From assembly GCA_948434985.1 (NCBI GenBank), contig CAOJFV010000008.1, forward strand, positions 1-43,514: a stretch of 43,514 bases of DNA. Direction: 5' to 3'. How positions within the stretch are numbered: position 1 is the first letter of the stretch; each line of letters opens with the position of its first letter. Below, in pieces: positions 26,121 through 35,937 of this stretch. Source of the DNA: an uncultured Clostridium sp. Its GTDB lineage: Bacteria > Bacillota > Clostridia > TANB77 > CAG-508. The notes under the pieces were generated by a model. It searched no databases. It was not told the DNA's origin and saw nothing but the letters and a program-made list of their open reading frames with translations. The translations under genes and the position numbers were made by a program.

Positions 26121-29100
26121 CTATTCCACACATTCCTTTAAAAAGTCTTTTATCTTCTTCACAATAACCGCATTTGAATTTTCTGGTAGTTTATATGTTA
26201 TATATGGCTCAATTCCTCCGTGAAAATCTTATTTCATTTCTGTACTTTTTAACTAGTCTATCTACTATGTTCATATTAAAGTTGTTTGCATCGAAGTTAA
26301 ATACAACACTTTCTCTTCTTCCAGAAATTTTTGTTACAAACGCTTTCTTTGCTAGTTCTTTTATACGTGCAATTTCAAGTAAGTTATTTACTTCTTCTGG
26401 CATTGCACCGAATCTGTCTATAATTTCGTCTATTACATTTTGTATATCTTCTTCTGTTCGGCTAGTAGCTATATTTTGATATACCTCAATTTTTTGACTA
26501 CTATTTTCTATATATTCATCTGGAATATAACTTGAAATATTTATATCTATTTGTACATCTATTTCTTCTTTTGTCTCTATTCCTTGCATTTCTTTTACAA
26601 CTTCATCTAGTAATTTACAGTAAGTATCATATCCAACTTGATCCATATGTCCATGTTGAATTTCTCCGTAGCAAACTTCCTGCTCCTCTTATTTCTAAAT
26701 CACGCATTGCTATTTTAAATCCAGAACCAAATTCAGTAAATTCTTTTATCGCTTTTAATCTTTTATCTGCTACTTCACTTAATAGTTTGTCTGGTTTATA
26801 TGTAATATATGCATAACTTTGTGTACTACTTCTTCCTACTCTACCTCTAATTTGATATAACTGTGCAAGACCCAATCTATCTGCATTTTCAACAATAATT
26901 GTATTAGCATTTGGTATATCTATACCTGATTCTAATATTGTTGTACATACTAAAACATCTATCCTTTTTTCTATGAAGTCCATCATGATTTCTTCAAGTT
27001 CTTTTCCTGTCATCTTTCCATGTGCAAAACCTACTTTTGCTTCTGGAACTAAATTTGCAACATCTTCTGCTTTTTTTATTATGCCTTCCACATTATTATA
27101 TAAATAAAATACCTGTCCATCTCTTTCTAATTCCCTAGTTATCGCTTCTTTTACAACCTCTTCATCATATTCAAGTACATAAGTTTGAACTGGTCTTCTA
27201 TTTACAGGTGGTTCATATATTACAGACATATCTCTTACACCAACAATAGACATATGAAGCGTTCTAGGTATTGGTGTTGCTGTCATAGTTAATACATCTA
27301 CATTAGTTTTTAGTTCTTTTATTTTTTCTTTATCTTTTACTCCAAAACGATGCTCTTCATCTATAATTAAGAGTCCTAAATCCTTGAATTCTACATCTTT
27401 ACTTAATATTCTATGTGTTCCAATAACAACATCAACTTCTCCAAGTTTTAGTTTCTTTATAACTTGATCTTGTTCTTTCTTTGTTCTAAACCTATTTAAA
27501 AGTTCTACGTTTATTGCAAAATCTTCCATTCGCTCTTTAAAACTTTCATATTGCTGGTTTGCAAGCACAGTAGTTGGAACAAGGTAAGCAACTTGTTTAT
27601 GGCTCATAACTGCTTTAAAAGCCGAGCGAATAGCTACTTCTGTTTTTCCATATCCAACATCACCACAAAGAAGTCTATCCATTGGTTTATCTTTTTCCAT
27701 ATCTTTTTTTACTTCTTCTATACATCTTAATTGATCTTCTGTTTCAGTATATGGGAAGCTATCTTCGAATTGTGTTTGCCAAGGAGTATCTAATGCAAAA
27801 GCGTAACCTTTTACCTTCTGCCTTTTTGCATATAATTCGATAAGATTTTTTGCAACTTCTTGTAAGTTTGATTTTACTTTTTTCTTGGTATTTGCCCATT
27901 CTTTACTTCCTAGTCTATTTAACTTAGGACTCGCTTCTCCACCACCAATATATTTTCTAATACTATCTAATTGGTTTGTTGGAATATATAAAATGTCGTC
28001 ATCTCTATATTTTATTTTAATATAATCTTTAGTAATGTTATCAGCACTAATTGTGTTTACTCCTATAAATTGCCCAATTCCGTGAGTTTTATGTACTACA
28101 TAATCTCCTATTTTTAAATCTGCAAATACTACCCTCTCTCCTTTTGCAAATTCTTGCGGTGCTCTTTTTCGTTTTTTTGCATCTTTATTAAATAATTCTT
28201 CACTACTAATAACAAGAAGTTTTGAATCAAATAATTCAAATCCTGTTGATAATCCTTTTGTTGATACAATTACAGTACCATTTGGAATTTCTACATCTAA
28301 TTTTTCTACATATTTATGTGGTATTTCATTTTCTAATAATAGTAAAGAAAGTTTTTTAGCAGTTTCTTCCCCTCCTGCTAGTACTACTACTCTCTTTTGT
28401 TTTTGAGATGCAGATTTTGCTTCTTCTAAAAATAATTCCATACTGCTTTTATAGAAATTTACTTCTCTTGTTTCAAAGTTTATTCCGTTTTTCTTTATCT
28501 CTTCACTTTCTTCTACCATACCTATATCTTGTTTTTCTAGATATACAGTTTCTCCTTTTAGTATCTCCAATAAAAGATCTTCATATTCATATAAATTTTT
28601 TAACGCATCTGGAACAATTTTTTCTTTTTGGGTTAATGCTTTTTGTACATTTTCATTATCTATTAATACATTTTTAGCCCTTGCTTGTATTTTTTTTGTT
28701 TCATCTAAAAATATGCAATAATCATTTAAATAATCTAATAAGTTTGTGGTTTTCGTATAAAAACTATCATAATATTTGTCTATTTTGCTTATGTAGTTAC
28801 CAGATTTTATTAGTTCTATATCATAGTCAATAATATCCTTATTTTCTAAATTTTCATACCTTTTTTCTATATCTTTACATACATCTTCTATGTTTTTTTC
28901 TAATATGAATTCGTGTGCTGGATAGATTGTAATTTCTTCTATCATTTTAGTTGAACGTTGACTTGATATATTAAAATATCTTATAGAATCGACTTCATCT
29001 CCCCAAAGTTCAATTCTTACACCTTCTTTTTCTGTTATTCCAACATCTACAATTCCACCTCTAATACTAAACTGACCTTTTGCTTCGATTAGTTCACATC

Positions 29101-29584
29101 TTGCATATCCAAGTGCTACTAAACTTTTTTTAATAGTTTCTATATCATAAGTTTTTCCTACTTTAAAATTTAATATATCTCTAAATAATAATTCTTTTGG
29201 AATGATTCTTTGCCCTAATGCTTCTATTGTAGTTATTACAACATCTACAACACCTTTATATATACTACTTAGTGCTTCTGCTCTTTTTATTTGTAAATCA
29301 TTACTTTCTGCAACATAATCATATGTAACTATTTCTCTTTTGGGAATAAATACTATCTCTTGGGTAAAATAACTCATATCTTTATATAATTTTCTTGCTT
29401 GTATTTCATTATAAGTAATTATACAAATTTTTTTACCTGTATATTCTTTTGTTCCATAAGCAAAGCAAACTTTACAAACGTCAGTAAGCCCAGTTAGAAG
29501 TACTGGGCTTTTTTTATTTTTAAAATCCATAATATAGCTATTAAATCTTTTTGAATTTGATAGCATTTGTATAATCGAGTTCAT
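26121..29584 (-). CDS. mfd: Transcription-repair coupling factor Mfd with two +1 shifts at CGG
   Basis: 1153 aa joined as complement(26121..26219, 26221..26667, 26669..29584), normal for Mfd. Visible parts are the UvrB-like N-terminal modules, the RNA polymerase-interacting domain (FADLKIGDYVVHKTHGIGQF), and a superfamily 2 translocase with GDVGYGKTEVA, DEEHRFG and the TRG-type IRGAGSLLGEIQHGHMDQ. The zero frame fails inside that last motif at CGG 26668-26666 (CTA CGG AGA), and again 150 codons on at CGG 26220-26218 (TCA CGG AGG). Both C skips give Gly, and the second leads to SGGIEPYITYKLPENSN and a stop 8 bases from the next start. Mfd removes stalled RNA polymerase and recruits UvrA. Other CGG triplets in the gene are out of frame. 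Confidence 0.93.
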
Positions 29585-29737
29585 GTCTCGCTATCTTCTC
29601 CTTTTGTAAATCATGTTAATATTATATAACATTTTTTTATTTTTTAGAAGAGGTTTCTAGTAATTTTATATGCTTTTTTCGGATAATGTTCATTCTTAAA
29701 TCCACTCATATGAAGTAATGTAATTATGTTTTAAAAT

Positions 29738-29766
29738 TTGACAAATTTCTACTTTTACCATATATT
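29738..29766 (+). promoter_or_regulatory. mscL promoter
   Basis: TTGACA (29738-29743), 17 bases, TATATT (29761-29766), 30 bases before the start codon. It is in the divergent mfd-mscL gap, which otherwise shows nothing notable. Confidence 0.75.
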
Positions 29767-29796
29767 ATATATAGACTTTTATTTAGGAGGATAGCT

Positions 29797-30330
29797 ATGT
29801 TAAAAGAATTTAAAGAATTTGCTACAAAAGGAAATGTTATGGATTTAGCAATTGGTGTTATTATTGGTGGTGGTTTTCAAAAGATTGTTAATTCACTAGT
29901 TAATGATATTATTATGCCTTTTATTTCTGTTTTTACAGGAAAAATTGATTTTAATGATATGATGTTTACAATAGGTGATACTTCTATAAAATATGGTTCA
30001 TTTATAACTAATGTTATTAATTTTTTAATTATTGCATTTAGTGTTTTTCTTATGGTTAGATATATTAATAAATTTAATAAAGCTTTAGAGGAAAAGGCTA
30101 AAGGGATGGCAGATGATATAAATAAAAAACTTGAAAAACAACCTAGATTTTTTAAGAAATTAAGAAAAAGCAAAAAAGAAGAAGATATCCCTGCACCTAC
30201 AACAAAAGTATGTCCTTATTGTTTATCAGAAATTAATATTAGAGCTTCAAGATGTCCTCATTGTACATCTATTTTAGAAGAATCAATAGAAAATGTTATT
30301 GGTGAACAATTAAAAATTGAAGAAAAATAA
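29797..30330 (+). CDS. mscL: Large-conductance mechanosensitive channel MscL with zinc ribbon
   Basis: 177 aa. The first helix [20 protein letters not shown] and the second near residues 70-88 are those of MscL, which opens under hypo-osmotic shock. The C-terminal extension carries two CxxC pairs (C139, C142, C153, C156: CPYC and CPHC), a zinc ribbon seen in many clostridial versions. TTTAGGAGG lies 7 bases before the ATG. Confidence 0.93.
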   Translation: MLKEFKEFATKGNVMDLAIGVIIGGGFQKIVNSLVNDIIMPFISVFTGKIDFNDMMFTIGDTSIKYGSFITNVINFLIIAFSVFLMVRYINKFNKALEEKAKGMADDINKKLEKQPRFFKKLRKSKKEEDIPAPTTKVCPYCLSEINIRASRCPHCTSILEESIENVIGEQLKIEEK

Positions 30331-30340
30331 CTTTTATTAA

Positions 30341-30368
30341 ATGGGCGATTAAAATCGCCCATTTTTTA
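30341..30368 (+). terminator. mscL terminator
   Basis: ATGGGCGATT pairs with AATCGCCCAT, followed by TTTTT. It also truncates the Fic remnant on the other strand. Confidence 0.9.
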
Positions 30369-30540
30369 GGTATATCATCTAATTTTGCATTTGCTACGTT
30401 TACTCCATCTAGAATAGTCTTAGTCTCTAGAAAAGTTACATTGCATCCTTCTATTTTTGCATTACTATATGTATTGCTTACAATCATTTTTTTGTTAAAA
30501 AGATATTTTCTTGTTTAGTCAAATTATACTTGTCTTGCAT
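30369..30540 (-). pseudogene. Remnant of a Fic-family protein N-terminus
   Basis: ATG 30540 with GGAG upstream reads MQDKYNLTKQENIFLTKK, then a one-base frame change in an A-run leads to a frame with SNAKIEGCNVTFLETKTILD. Together these resemble the start of Fic/DOC proteins (NIVDYIWKSANLEG-type region). The catalytic HPFxxGNGR part is absent, since the sequence ends in the mscL terminator. There is no CGG at this break, so it is ordinary decay. Confidence 0.5.
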
Positions 30541-30612
30541 TTTTATCAACTCCTATACACAAATATACAACACAAAAAAATGCAACTATATACAAAATGG
30601 TTCAATTTACCA

Positions 30613-30642
30613 TTGACATAATTTTACAGTCTATGATATAAT
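30613..30642 (+). promoter_or_regulatory. Promoter of the extracellular hydrolase-like gene
   Basis: TTGACA (30613-30618), 18 bases, TATAAT (30637-30642). Confidence 0.75.
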
Positions 30643-30683
30643 TGTAGACATAAAAAAATTTGAAGGGAGAAATTATAGTAGAA

Positions 30684-31664
30684 ATGAACACACAAAAGCG
30701 GACTATTTCAAAAAAGGCAAATGTAAATTCAGCATTTTGGGTATATTTAGTATATTTTACATGCTTTGCTTTTGTTACTGATTTAGTTTTATTGTTTTTA
30801 TGTTTTACTGTAAAAACTAATCAAACTACAGAACCAGTACAAGAAGAATTTACATATACCGAAAGAAGGATTTGCATACCACCCGATAAGGATTTTGAAG
30901 AACTAAAAGAAATCTATAACAAGATTTCAAATTCTTTTGTAGATTTAGAAAATTTGGACATTGAAATTAGGCGTCTTTATGATGAAGTTAAAGCTGCAAA
31001 AGTATCTAGTTTTGCAAACTGGTATAATAATTTTCTAAGAGACTATTCTAACACATATGAAAATGAATTATCTAAACTTCAAGAATATATCTCTTCATAT
31101 GAAGAAATGTATACTGAATATCTAGATGCCATAAATAACATTCCAAAATACTTTCCATTATATTATGAAAAATATAATGAATTTAACGAAAGTCTTGGAA
31201 ACTCTTATGATATTGTCTTTGAGAAAAACCAGGAATACATTTCTAATAATGAGGAACTTTTTCAACTTTCTCTTGAGGCACAATTGATTGCAGATACTCT
31301 CTATGATGAATTCTATGATCCTCTATGCCGTTTAGTTCAAGTTGAAAGTGGCAATTGTCCTGCCTATGAACAAATTTGTACTGCAGCAGTTCCAGAACGT
31401 CGCATAATGCATCCAAAGTTTGAAGATGATAATTTATATGACGTAATTCACGCAGATAATCAATATTCAACTGTTGCTAGTGGTGCATTTGACCATGCTA
31501 TACCATCAGAAGAAGTAAAGAAAAATGTTGGAAATTATTTACGTGGACTTGTTGGAATTGATATTCCACTTGATGTTGTTTTTCAAGCTACATTTGAACA
31601 AGGTGATGGAATATGGCATAAATTTCCTAGTGGTCAGTACTTTTGTTACAGAAATTTTGATTAA
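30684..31664 (+). CDS. Membrane-anchored protein with coiled coil and SleB-like C-terminal domain
   Basis: 326 aa from ATG 30684. AAGGGAGA lies 13 bases upstream, so the eight-codon-longer TTG start (30660) remains possible. A membrane segment at about residues 20-44 is followed by a long helical region and a C-terminal domain (LVQVESGNCPAYEQICTAAV ... NQYSTVASGAF) that recalls cell-wall hydrolase type 2 (SleB) enzymes, though the match is weak. Codon six is an in-frame CGG (30699-30701, AAG CGG ACT) after which the frame continues normally; a +1 shift there would stop within about ten codons. Base usage differs from the native genes (more GC-ending codons), suggesting transfer. Confidence 0.55.
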   Translation: MNTQKRTISKKANVNSAFWVYLVYFTCFAFVTDLVLLFLCFTVKTNQTTEPVQEEFTYTERRICIPPDKDFEELKEIYNKISNSFVDLENLDIEIRRLYDEVKAAKVSSFANWYNNFLRDYSNTYENELSKLQEYISSYEEMYTEYLDAINNIPKYFPLYYEKYNEFNESLGNSYDIVFEKNQEYISNNEELFQLSLEAQLIADTLYDEFYDPLCRLVQVESGNCPAYEQICTAAVPERRIMHPKFEDDNLYDVIHADNQYSTVASGAFDHAIPSEEVKKNVGNYLRGLVGIDIPLDVVFQATFEQGDGIWHKFPSGQYFCYRNFD

Positions 31665-31728
31665 TATCTCCTACACATCTAAATACAGCACCACCTATTT
31701 GATTGTGCTTTATGGATGAATGTCAATA

Positions 31729-31777
31729 GTTGGGGTGGAAAACTTTAAAAGTTTTCTGCCCCAACATTTTTTATAGA
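31729..31777 (+). terminator. Terminator of the hydrolase-like gene
   Basis: GTTGGGG and GAAAACTT pair with AGTTTTC and CCCCAAC around a short loop, followed by ATTTTTT. Confidence 0.8.
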
Positions 31778-31790
31778 ACCTCTTTATTCT

Positions 31791-31823
31791 AAAAACCCCC
31801 AGCTAAAATGCTGAGGGTTTCTA
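31791..31823 (-). terminator. Terminator of the 31.8-32.6 kb gene
   Basis: On the minus strand, AACCCTCAGC, a 6-base loop, then GCTGGGGGTT and TTTAG, about 20 bases past the stop. Confidence 0.8.
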
Positions 31824-31843
31824 GTTTCAGGATGTCTTCATGC

Positions 31844-32614
31844 TTATTTAGAAGTTGGCAGAACCTCCTTGGAGGTTTCAGTAGCTCCATCATCAAGATC
31901 TACAAGGTCAAAATCATCTTCTCCAGTTGTAGTTTTCTTGTCAGCTGAACTGCCCTTTGTCTCTTTGCCGTCTGTGTTGTCTGTTTCTTCTTTGTTTCTT
32001 TTTTTCTCTCGAATTGCCTTTATGATACATACTGGTACTTGTATCAATAAACATACAAATGCAGTAATTACAACCCATCCAACAACACATCCACCAATGA
32101 CACAAAGTGCAAAAATTGGTTGACACTCATCCATATATTCTTTTTCAGAATTATAATTTCTGTTTGAACCAGTTATTTGACAATCTTTGGATATTCTTGT
32201 TCTAACTATTGCTTTAAAATATCCATTTTTAACTGTACATTCCAGGAGTATGTCCTCATTTTCACGAGTTGACTGACACGTGTCTACTGTATCCATAATG
32301 CGAAATGTATCAATTACAGCCGCTTCCATAGCGTTAGTTTCTGCACCATCGTTTTCTTCACTATATGCTACAACAACATTGTTAGCAATCGCTTCCTCAA
32401 TAGTATCGTATATTTCTTTGTCGTAGCTACATATGTTATTTCCCATCAACTGCCAGCATATACAATACGAAACTGCGAAAAAACTAGGGATAGTAATAAT
32501 GGCATACAAAATCGGCACTATTGCCTTACGTATTGACTGCCACATCTCGTCCCATATCGCTATAAAACCTTTCTTTTCCTGTTGATTCCGAACTTCCTCA
32601 TTTTTTTTGTTCAT
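31844..32614 (-). CDS. Two-segment membrane protein of unknown function, foreign-looking
   Basis: 256 aa. One membrane segment lies near residues 31-55, a Cys-containing external domain follows (CQSTRENEDILLECTVKNGY), and a second segment lies near 165-190, with a low-complexity Lys/Thr/Asp tail. I do not recognise it. AAAGGAGAGAG precedes the ATG. Codon nine is CGG (GTT CGG AAT, at 32590-32588), the same context as the break in the 9-kb membrane protein, yet here the zero frame continues for 247 codons and a +1 shift would soon stop. It uses CGC, CGG and other GC-rich codons rare in the native genes. Convergent with the 30.7-kb gene, which shares these traits. Confidence 0.55.
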   Translation of the reverse strand: MNKKNEEVRNQQEKKGFIAIWDEMWQSIRKAIVPILYAIITIPSFFAVSYCICWQLMGNNICSYDKEIYDTIEEAIANNVVVAYSEENDGAETNAMEAAVIDTFRIMDTVDTCQSTRENEDILLECTVKNGYFKAIVRTRISKDCQITGSNRNYNSEKEYMDECQPIFALCVIGGCVVGWVVITAFVCLLIQVPVCIIKAIREKKRNKEETDNTDGKETKGSSADKKTTTGEDDFDLVDLDDGATETSKEVLPTSK

Positions 32615-32654
32615 GTTGTCTCTCTCCTTTTGATTTTTTATTTTCTGCTATAAA

Positions 32655-32706
32655 TAAAAAAGCAGAAGCCTATTGGTTTCACTTGCGAGTTATTACTCGC
32701 AAACTT
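32655..32706 (-). promoter_or_regulatory. Structured leader before the 31.8-32.6 kb gene
   Basis: A perfect 8-bp hairpin (TTGCGAGT / ACTCGCAA, loop of 4) is followed on the minus strand by GAAACC-AATA-GGCTTC and TGCTTTTTTATTT. AGAAG and CTTCT may also pair around both. It looks like an intrinsic terminator inside the leader, hence a possible attenuator, or it is the terminator of the DUF5662 gene. I match it to no known riboswitch. Confidence 0.45.
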
Positions 32707-32711
32707 CTTTA

Positions 32712-32740
32712 ATTATACCATAGTGTTATGTAAATTGCAA
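32712..32740 (-). promoter_or_regulatory. Promoter of the 31.8-32.6 kb gene
   Basis: On the minus strand TTGCAA (32740-32735), 17 bases ending in TGG, then TATAAT (32717-32712), an extended -10 form. Confidence 0.65.
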
Positions 32741-32810
32741 TACTCTATATCCAGAATTTGTCAATATTCAGTTTTAAAATAGTATCTAAGTAGCGACGAA
32801 TATATTAATA

Positions 32811-33359
32811 TTATTTAATACATTCTTCATAACATCTTTTTAGATTTTCTTTTGTGATAACTTTATTTATTCCATCTTTTGACACTTGTTCAAGTATTAT
32901 ATCTTCAAAGTTTTTTAGTTTTTCGTTTAATAAAAAGTCTTCTCTTACTCTTTTCCAATAATTAAATTGATATTCTTTCGTCCAATCTTTTCCTTGATAA
33001 ACTATTCCTGCAGCTAATTGGTCACATATCATTTCGCACGCATATTTATATGGCATAATTGGTAACTGTTCTTTCGAATTATTATCATACCAATATTCTG
33101 GATGATGTTTATTTCTTCCTTTATGATGAAGCCACGCTTTTGAATATCCTCTTTCTTGTTTTTCCAGTTGTATCGGACTTCTTTTTCCTTGATTAAAGTA
33201 TTTTACACTATTTATAAATTCAGTTGGAGAATATTTTGATAAATCGTGTACTAGTCCTCTCCATGGTATTCCTGCTTTTGTACATAATTTTAGTACAACC
33301 CATTTATGATGTGTTATTACTATAAAATGCTTTACTGCGTTTATTAGTATGTTTTTCAT
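32811..33359 (-). CDS. DUF5662 family protein
   Basis: 182 aa. A His/Asp-rich pattern (GLVHDLSKYSPTEF, then HHKGRNKHHPEYW) suggests a metal-binding helical hydrolase of HD type, matching the DUF5662 family as I recall it. The gene overlaps the uracil-DNA glycosylase stop by four bases (ATGA), so translation is coupled. Substrate unknown. Confidence 0.65.
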   Translation of the reverse strand: MKNILINAVKHFIVITHHKWVVLKLCTKAGIPWRGLVHDLSKYSPTEFINSVKYFNQGKRSPIQLEKQERGYSKAWLHHKGRNKHHPEYWYDNNSKEQLPIMPYKYACEMICDQLAAGIVYQGKDWTKEYQFNYWKRVREDFLLNEKLKNFEDIILEQVSKDGINKVITKENLKRCYEECIK

Positions 33360-33910
33360 AAATTTTCTCTCCTACTTTTTACTTGTTTTAAATCTTGCCA
33401 AAATTCTATTTTTTTAGAATCATCTCTAAGTAATGCTGCTGGATGCCATGTTGGCATATATAAAATTCCTTTTCTTTCTATCCATTTTCCTCGTGATGCT
33501 GTAATTCCATATTCTTTTCCTAAAATATTTTTAAGTGCTACACTTCCTAAAAGTACTATTATTTTAGGTTTAACTAACATTACTTGATTTCTTAAATAAT
33601 CTAAACAAGAAACTGCTTCGTCATCTTCTGGGTTTCTATTTGAAGGTGGTCTACATTTAACTATATTTGCAATATATACCTCTTCTCTATTTATTCCTAT
33701 TCCATCAAATGCCATATTCATAAGCTTTCCAGCTTTTCCTACAAATGGTATTCCTTCTCTATCTTCGTCTGCTCCTGGTCCTTCACCAATGAACATTATT
33801 CTAGCATTTTTATTCCCAGTCCCAAAAACAATATTATTTCTATTATTACATAACTTACATTTTTTACATCCAACTATTGATGCTTCTAATTCTTCCCATG
33901 TTTCAAACAT
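33356..33910 (-). CDS. Uracil-DNA glycosylase, family 4 type (iron-sulfur)
   Basis: 184 aa. The N-terminal cysteines C15, C18 and C21 (GCKKCKLC) include iron-sulfur ligands. Motif A is GEGPGADEDREG (42-53) and the C-terminal motif is WHPAALLRD at about 154-162. The enzyme removes uracil from DNA. The 93 bases upstream contain no complete gene, only a short open frame without a normal start. Confidence 0.85.
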   Translation of the reverse strand: MFETWEELEASIVGCKKCKLCNNRNNIVFGTGNKNARIMFIGEGPGADEDREGIPFVGKAGKLMNMAFDGIGINREEVYIANIVKCRPPSNRNPEDDEAVSCLDYLRNQVMLVKPKIIVLLGSVALKNILGKEYGITASRGKWIERKGILYMPTWHPAALLRDDSKKIEFWQDLKQVKSRRENL

Positions 33911-34003
33911 TTTCTTCTCCTATTATTTCTTTTAATTCTTCTATTATTTTATCTTTTGCAATATTTATAAATTCATATATTTCTTCCCCTTCAAATTTTA
34001 TAT

Positions 34004-35014
34004 TTATTTTAAATATGTTTCTACTTTTCCTTTTCCATCTTTTGATGTAATTTTTAAAATTGCCCCATTAACCATTGCAAGTTGTGGTGGAATGTGTCCT
34101 ATATCCGCTTCTGTAATAACCTGTATATTTAAATCTCCTATTGCATCTAATATTGCTTGATTTGATGTTATTTCATAGTCTTCTCTCATAATAAAAGGTC
34201 TTCCAAAAATTATTCCATTACAATATTTAAAATATCCTGCATTTTTCATTTTCCAAAGAATTCTTTGGAACTGTGGTGTATTCATTTCAAAACATTCTAA
34301 AAACCATAAGATTCCATCATTTTTATATTTTTCTATATAATCTGCTACTACATCATATTTTGTTCCTATTAAAGTATCTATGCAATCTAGGCATCCGCCT
34401 AATGCTCTTCCTGTAATTACGATTTCTTTTTCACCTTTTAAATTATTCCATTTTGTATCTTTAGTTAAATTATATGTATAATCTTCGTTATCTTCTTTTC
34501 CATCAGAATGCTTTTCAAAAGAGTTTTGTATAAAACCTTCTCCTGACATAATTTTAAAACTATCTTCTAAATTTCTATATAGTGGCTTCATTGCATAATC
34601 TTTTACTGCATCACAATACACGCATGGTATGTCACAAATAGTGTTAAGTAAGAAGCTTATTGTTGTAATATCAGAAAATCCTTGTGTCCATTTTGGTGGA
34701 AATTTTCTTATTTCATCAAAATCTAGTTCATCTAGCATTTCCATTAAGAAATCTCCGCCACCAGCGTATAGAATTAATTTCACTTCGTCATTTTTCCAAA
34801 GCTCCATAAATTCTTCTGCTCTTTTTTTAGCGTCTGTACTTCTTCCTCTTATACTTTTTCTCACACTTTCAGTTTCTATTACTTTGTAACCCATTTGCTC
34901 TAAATTTTTAATTGCGGTTTCTAATTTTTCTATTTTCTCTGGTTTACTTATTCCATCAGATGGCGCACATATTCCTATAGTATCTCCTATTTTTAATTTT
35001 TCTGGATAGTTCAT
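34004..35014 (-). CDS. LD-carboxypeptidase, S66 family
   Basis: 336 aa. The nucleophile Ser is in TQGFSDITTI (about S114), with the His of the triad in TEADIGHIPPQLA near the C-terminus. S66 enzymes trim tetrapeptides to tripeptides in murein recycling; some relatives cleave microcin C7 or are self-immunity proteins, which cannot be told apart here. Downstream of ylmD on the same strand with a 30-base gap. Confidence 0.8.
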   Translation of the reverse strand: MNYPEKLKIGDTIGICAPSDGISKPEKIEKLETAIKNLEQMGYKVIETESVRKSIRGRSTDAKKRAEEFMELWKNDEVKLILYAGGGDFLMEMLDELDFDEIRKFPPKWTQGFSDITTISFLLNTICDIPCVYCDAVKDYAMKPLYRNLEDSFKIMSGEGFIQNSFEKHSDGKEDNEDYTYNLTKDTKWNNLKGEKEIVITGRALGGCLDCIDTLIGTKYDVVADYIEKYKNDGILWFLECFEMNTPQFQRILWKMKNAGYFKYCNGIIFGRPFIMREDYEITSNQAILDAIGDLNIQVITEADIGHIPPQLAMVNGAILKITSKDGKGKVETYLK

Positions 35015-35044
35015 TGTTCCTCCTTGTAATTAACTTATTATTTT

Positions 35045-35860
35045 TTATCTTAATCCAATTATTGCTGTGTTTCTTCCTGCTAACTCTTTATTTACCCTAT
35101 ATGAATGCATAAAGTTAGAATTGCATACTGTACAAATGTTACTATCTATTATATTTTCTTCTTTTAATCCCGCTTCTTCTAGTATTATTTTATTTATTAA
35201 AACAGTATCAATATAATATTTACTATCTTTTTTTGTAATTATATCATCTATATTATTTAAGTACGAAAATTCATTATAAAATAATTCTTGTACATCGGTA
35301 TCTACTTCAAAATGACATTTTCTTATTGTTGGTCCTATACAACAAATAATATCACTAGGATTAGAGTTATACTCCTCAACCATTTTTAAAACTGCCTTTT
35401 TACCGATTTTAGTTAAAGTTCCCTTCCACCCTGAATGAATGTCTCCTATAATTTTTTTAACTGGGTCATACAAGAAAAGTGGTGTACAGTCGGCATACCC
35501 AAGTGACAATGTAACATTTGGTTTATCTGTAATTAGTCCATCTACATCCCAATATTCCTTAGGAAATATCTGTATTTCATTTGGTATTTCAGAAACTTTC
35601 ATTACCATATCTGTATGTGTTTGATATGGTCTTATAATGTGATTATAATCTATACAAAGTACATCTGCAAGTTTTCTATAGTTATTTAGCACAATCTCTT
35701 TTCTATTTTCCATAGTGTCATTTCCAGCAATATCAAAATTATTAGTACTTAGAGTATAGCAGTGTACTAACTCGGGATATTCTAATAGTCTTCTAAACTG
35801 CAAATATTCTATATTATTCTTTTTAATATGTACTACTACATCATTAGTTAAATCTTGCAT
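35045..35860 (-). CDS. ylmD: YlmD/YfiH laccase-domain purine nucleoside phosphorylase
   Basis: 271 aa. The zinc ligands are visible: H82 (YQTHTDMV), C125 (YADCTPLFLYD) and H142 (GDIHSGWKGT). Family members act as adenosine/purine nucleoside phosphorylase-deaminases. GGAGAT precedes the ATG. The usual ylmE-ylmF-sepF neighbours are absent. Confidence 0.85.
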   Translation of the reverse strand: MQDLTNDVVVHIKKNNIEYLQFRRLLEYPELVHCYTLSTNNFDIAGNDTMENRKEIVLNNYRKLADVLCIDYNHIIRPYQTHTDMVMKVSEIPNEIQIFPKEYWDVDGLITDKPNVTLSLGYADCTPLFLYDPVKKIIGDIHSGWKGTLTKIGKKAVLKMVEEYNSNPSDIICCIGPTIRKCHFEVDTDVQELFYNEFSYLNNIDDIITKKDSKYYIDTVLINKIILEEAGLKEENIIDSNICTVCNSNFMHSYRVNKELAGRNTAIIGLR

Positions 35861-35902
35861 TAAATATCTCCTTTAAAATTTATAAAGTTATTACTTTTTT
35901 AT

Positions 35903-35931
35903 TTGACAAAAATTAAAAATCAATATATAAT
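35903..35931 (+). promoter_or_regulatory. Consensus promoter of antitoxin RNA B
   Basis: TTGACA (35903-35908), 17 bases, TATAAT (35926-35931), identical in form to the element A promoter. Confidence 0.75.
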
Positions 35932-35937
35932 ATAGAT

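Noticed and set aside
26209-26646. A separate 145-aa gene after mfd
   Set aside because: Its sequence is the Mfd C-terminal domain, continuing from the first CGG shift.
31243-31470. Open frame on the opposite strand of the 30.7-kb gene
   Set aside because: A shadow frame without ribosome site or family similarity, like many others in this AT-rich window.
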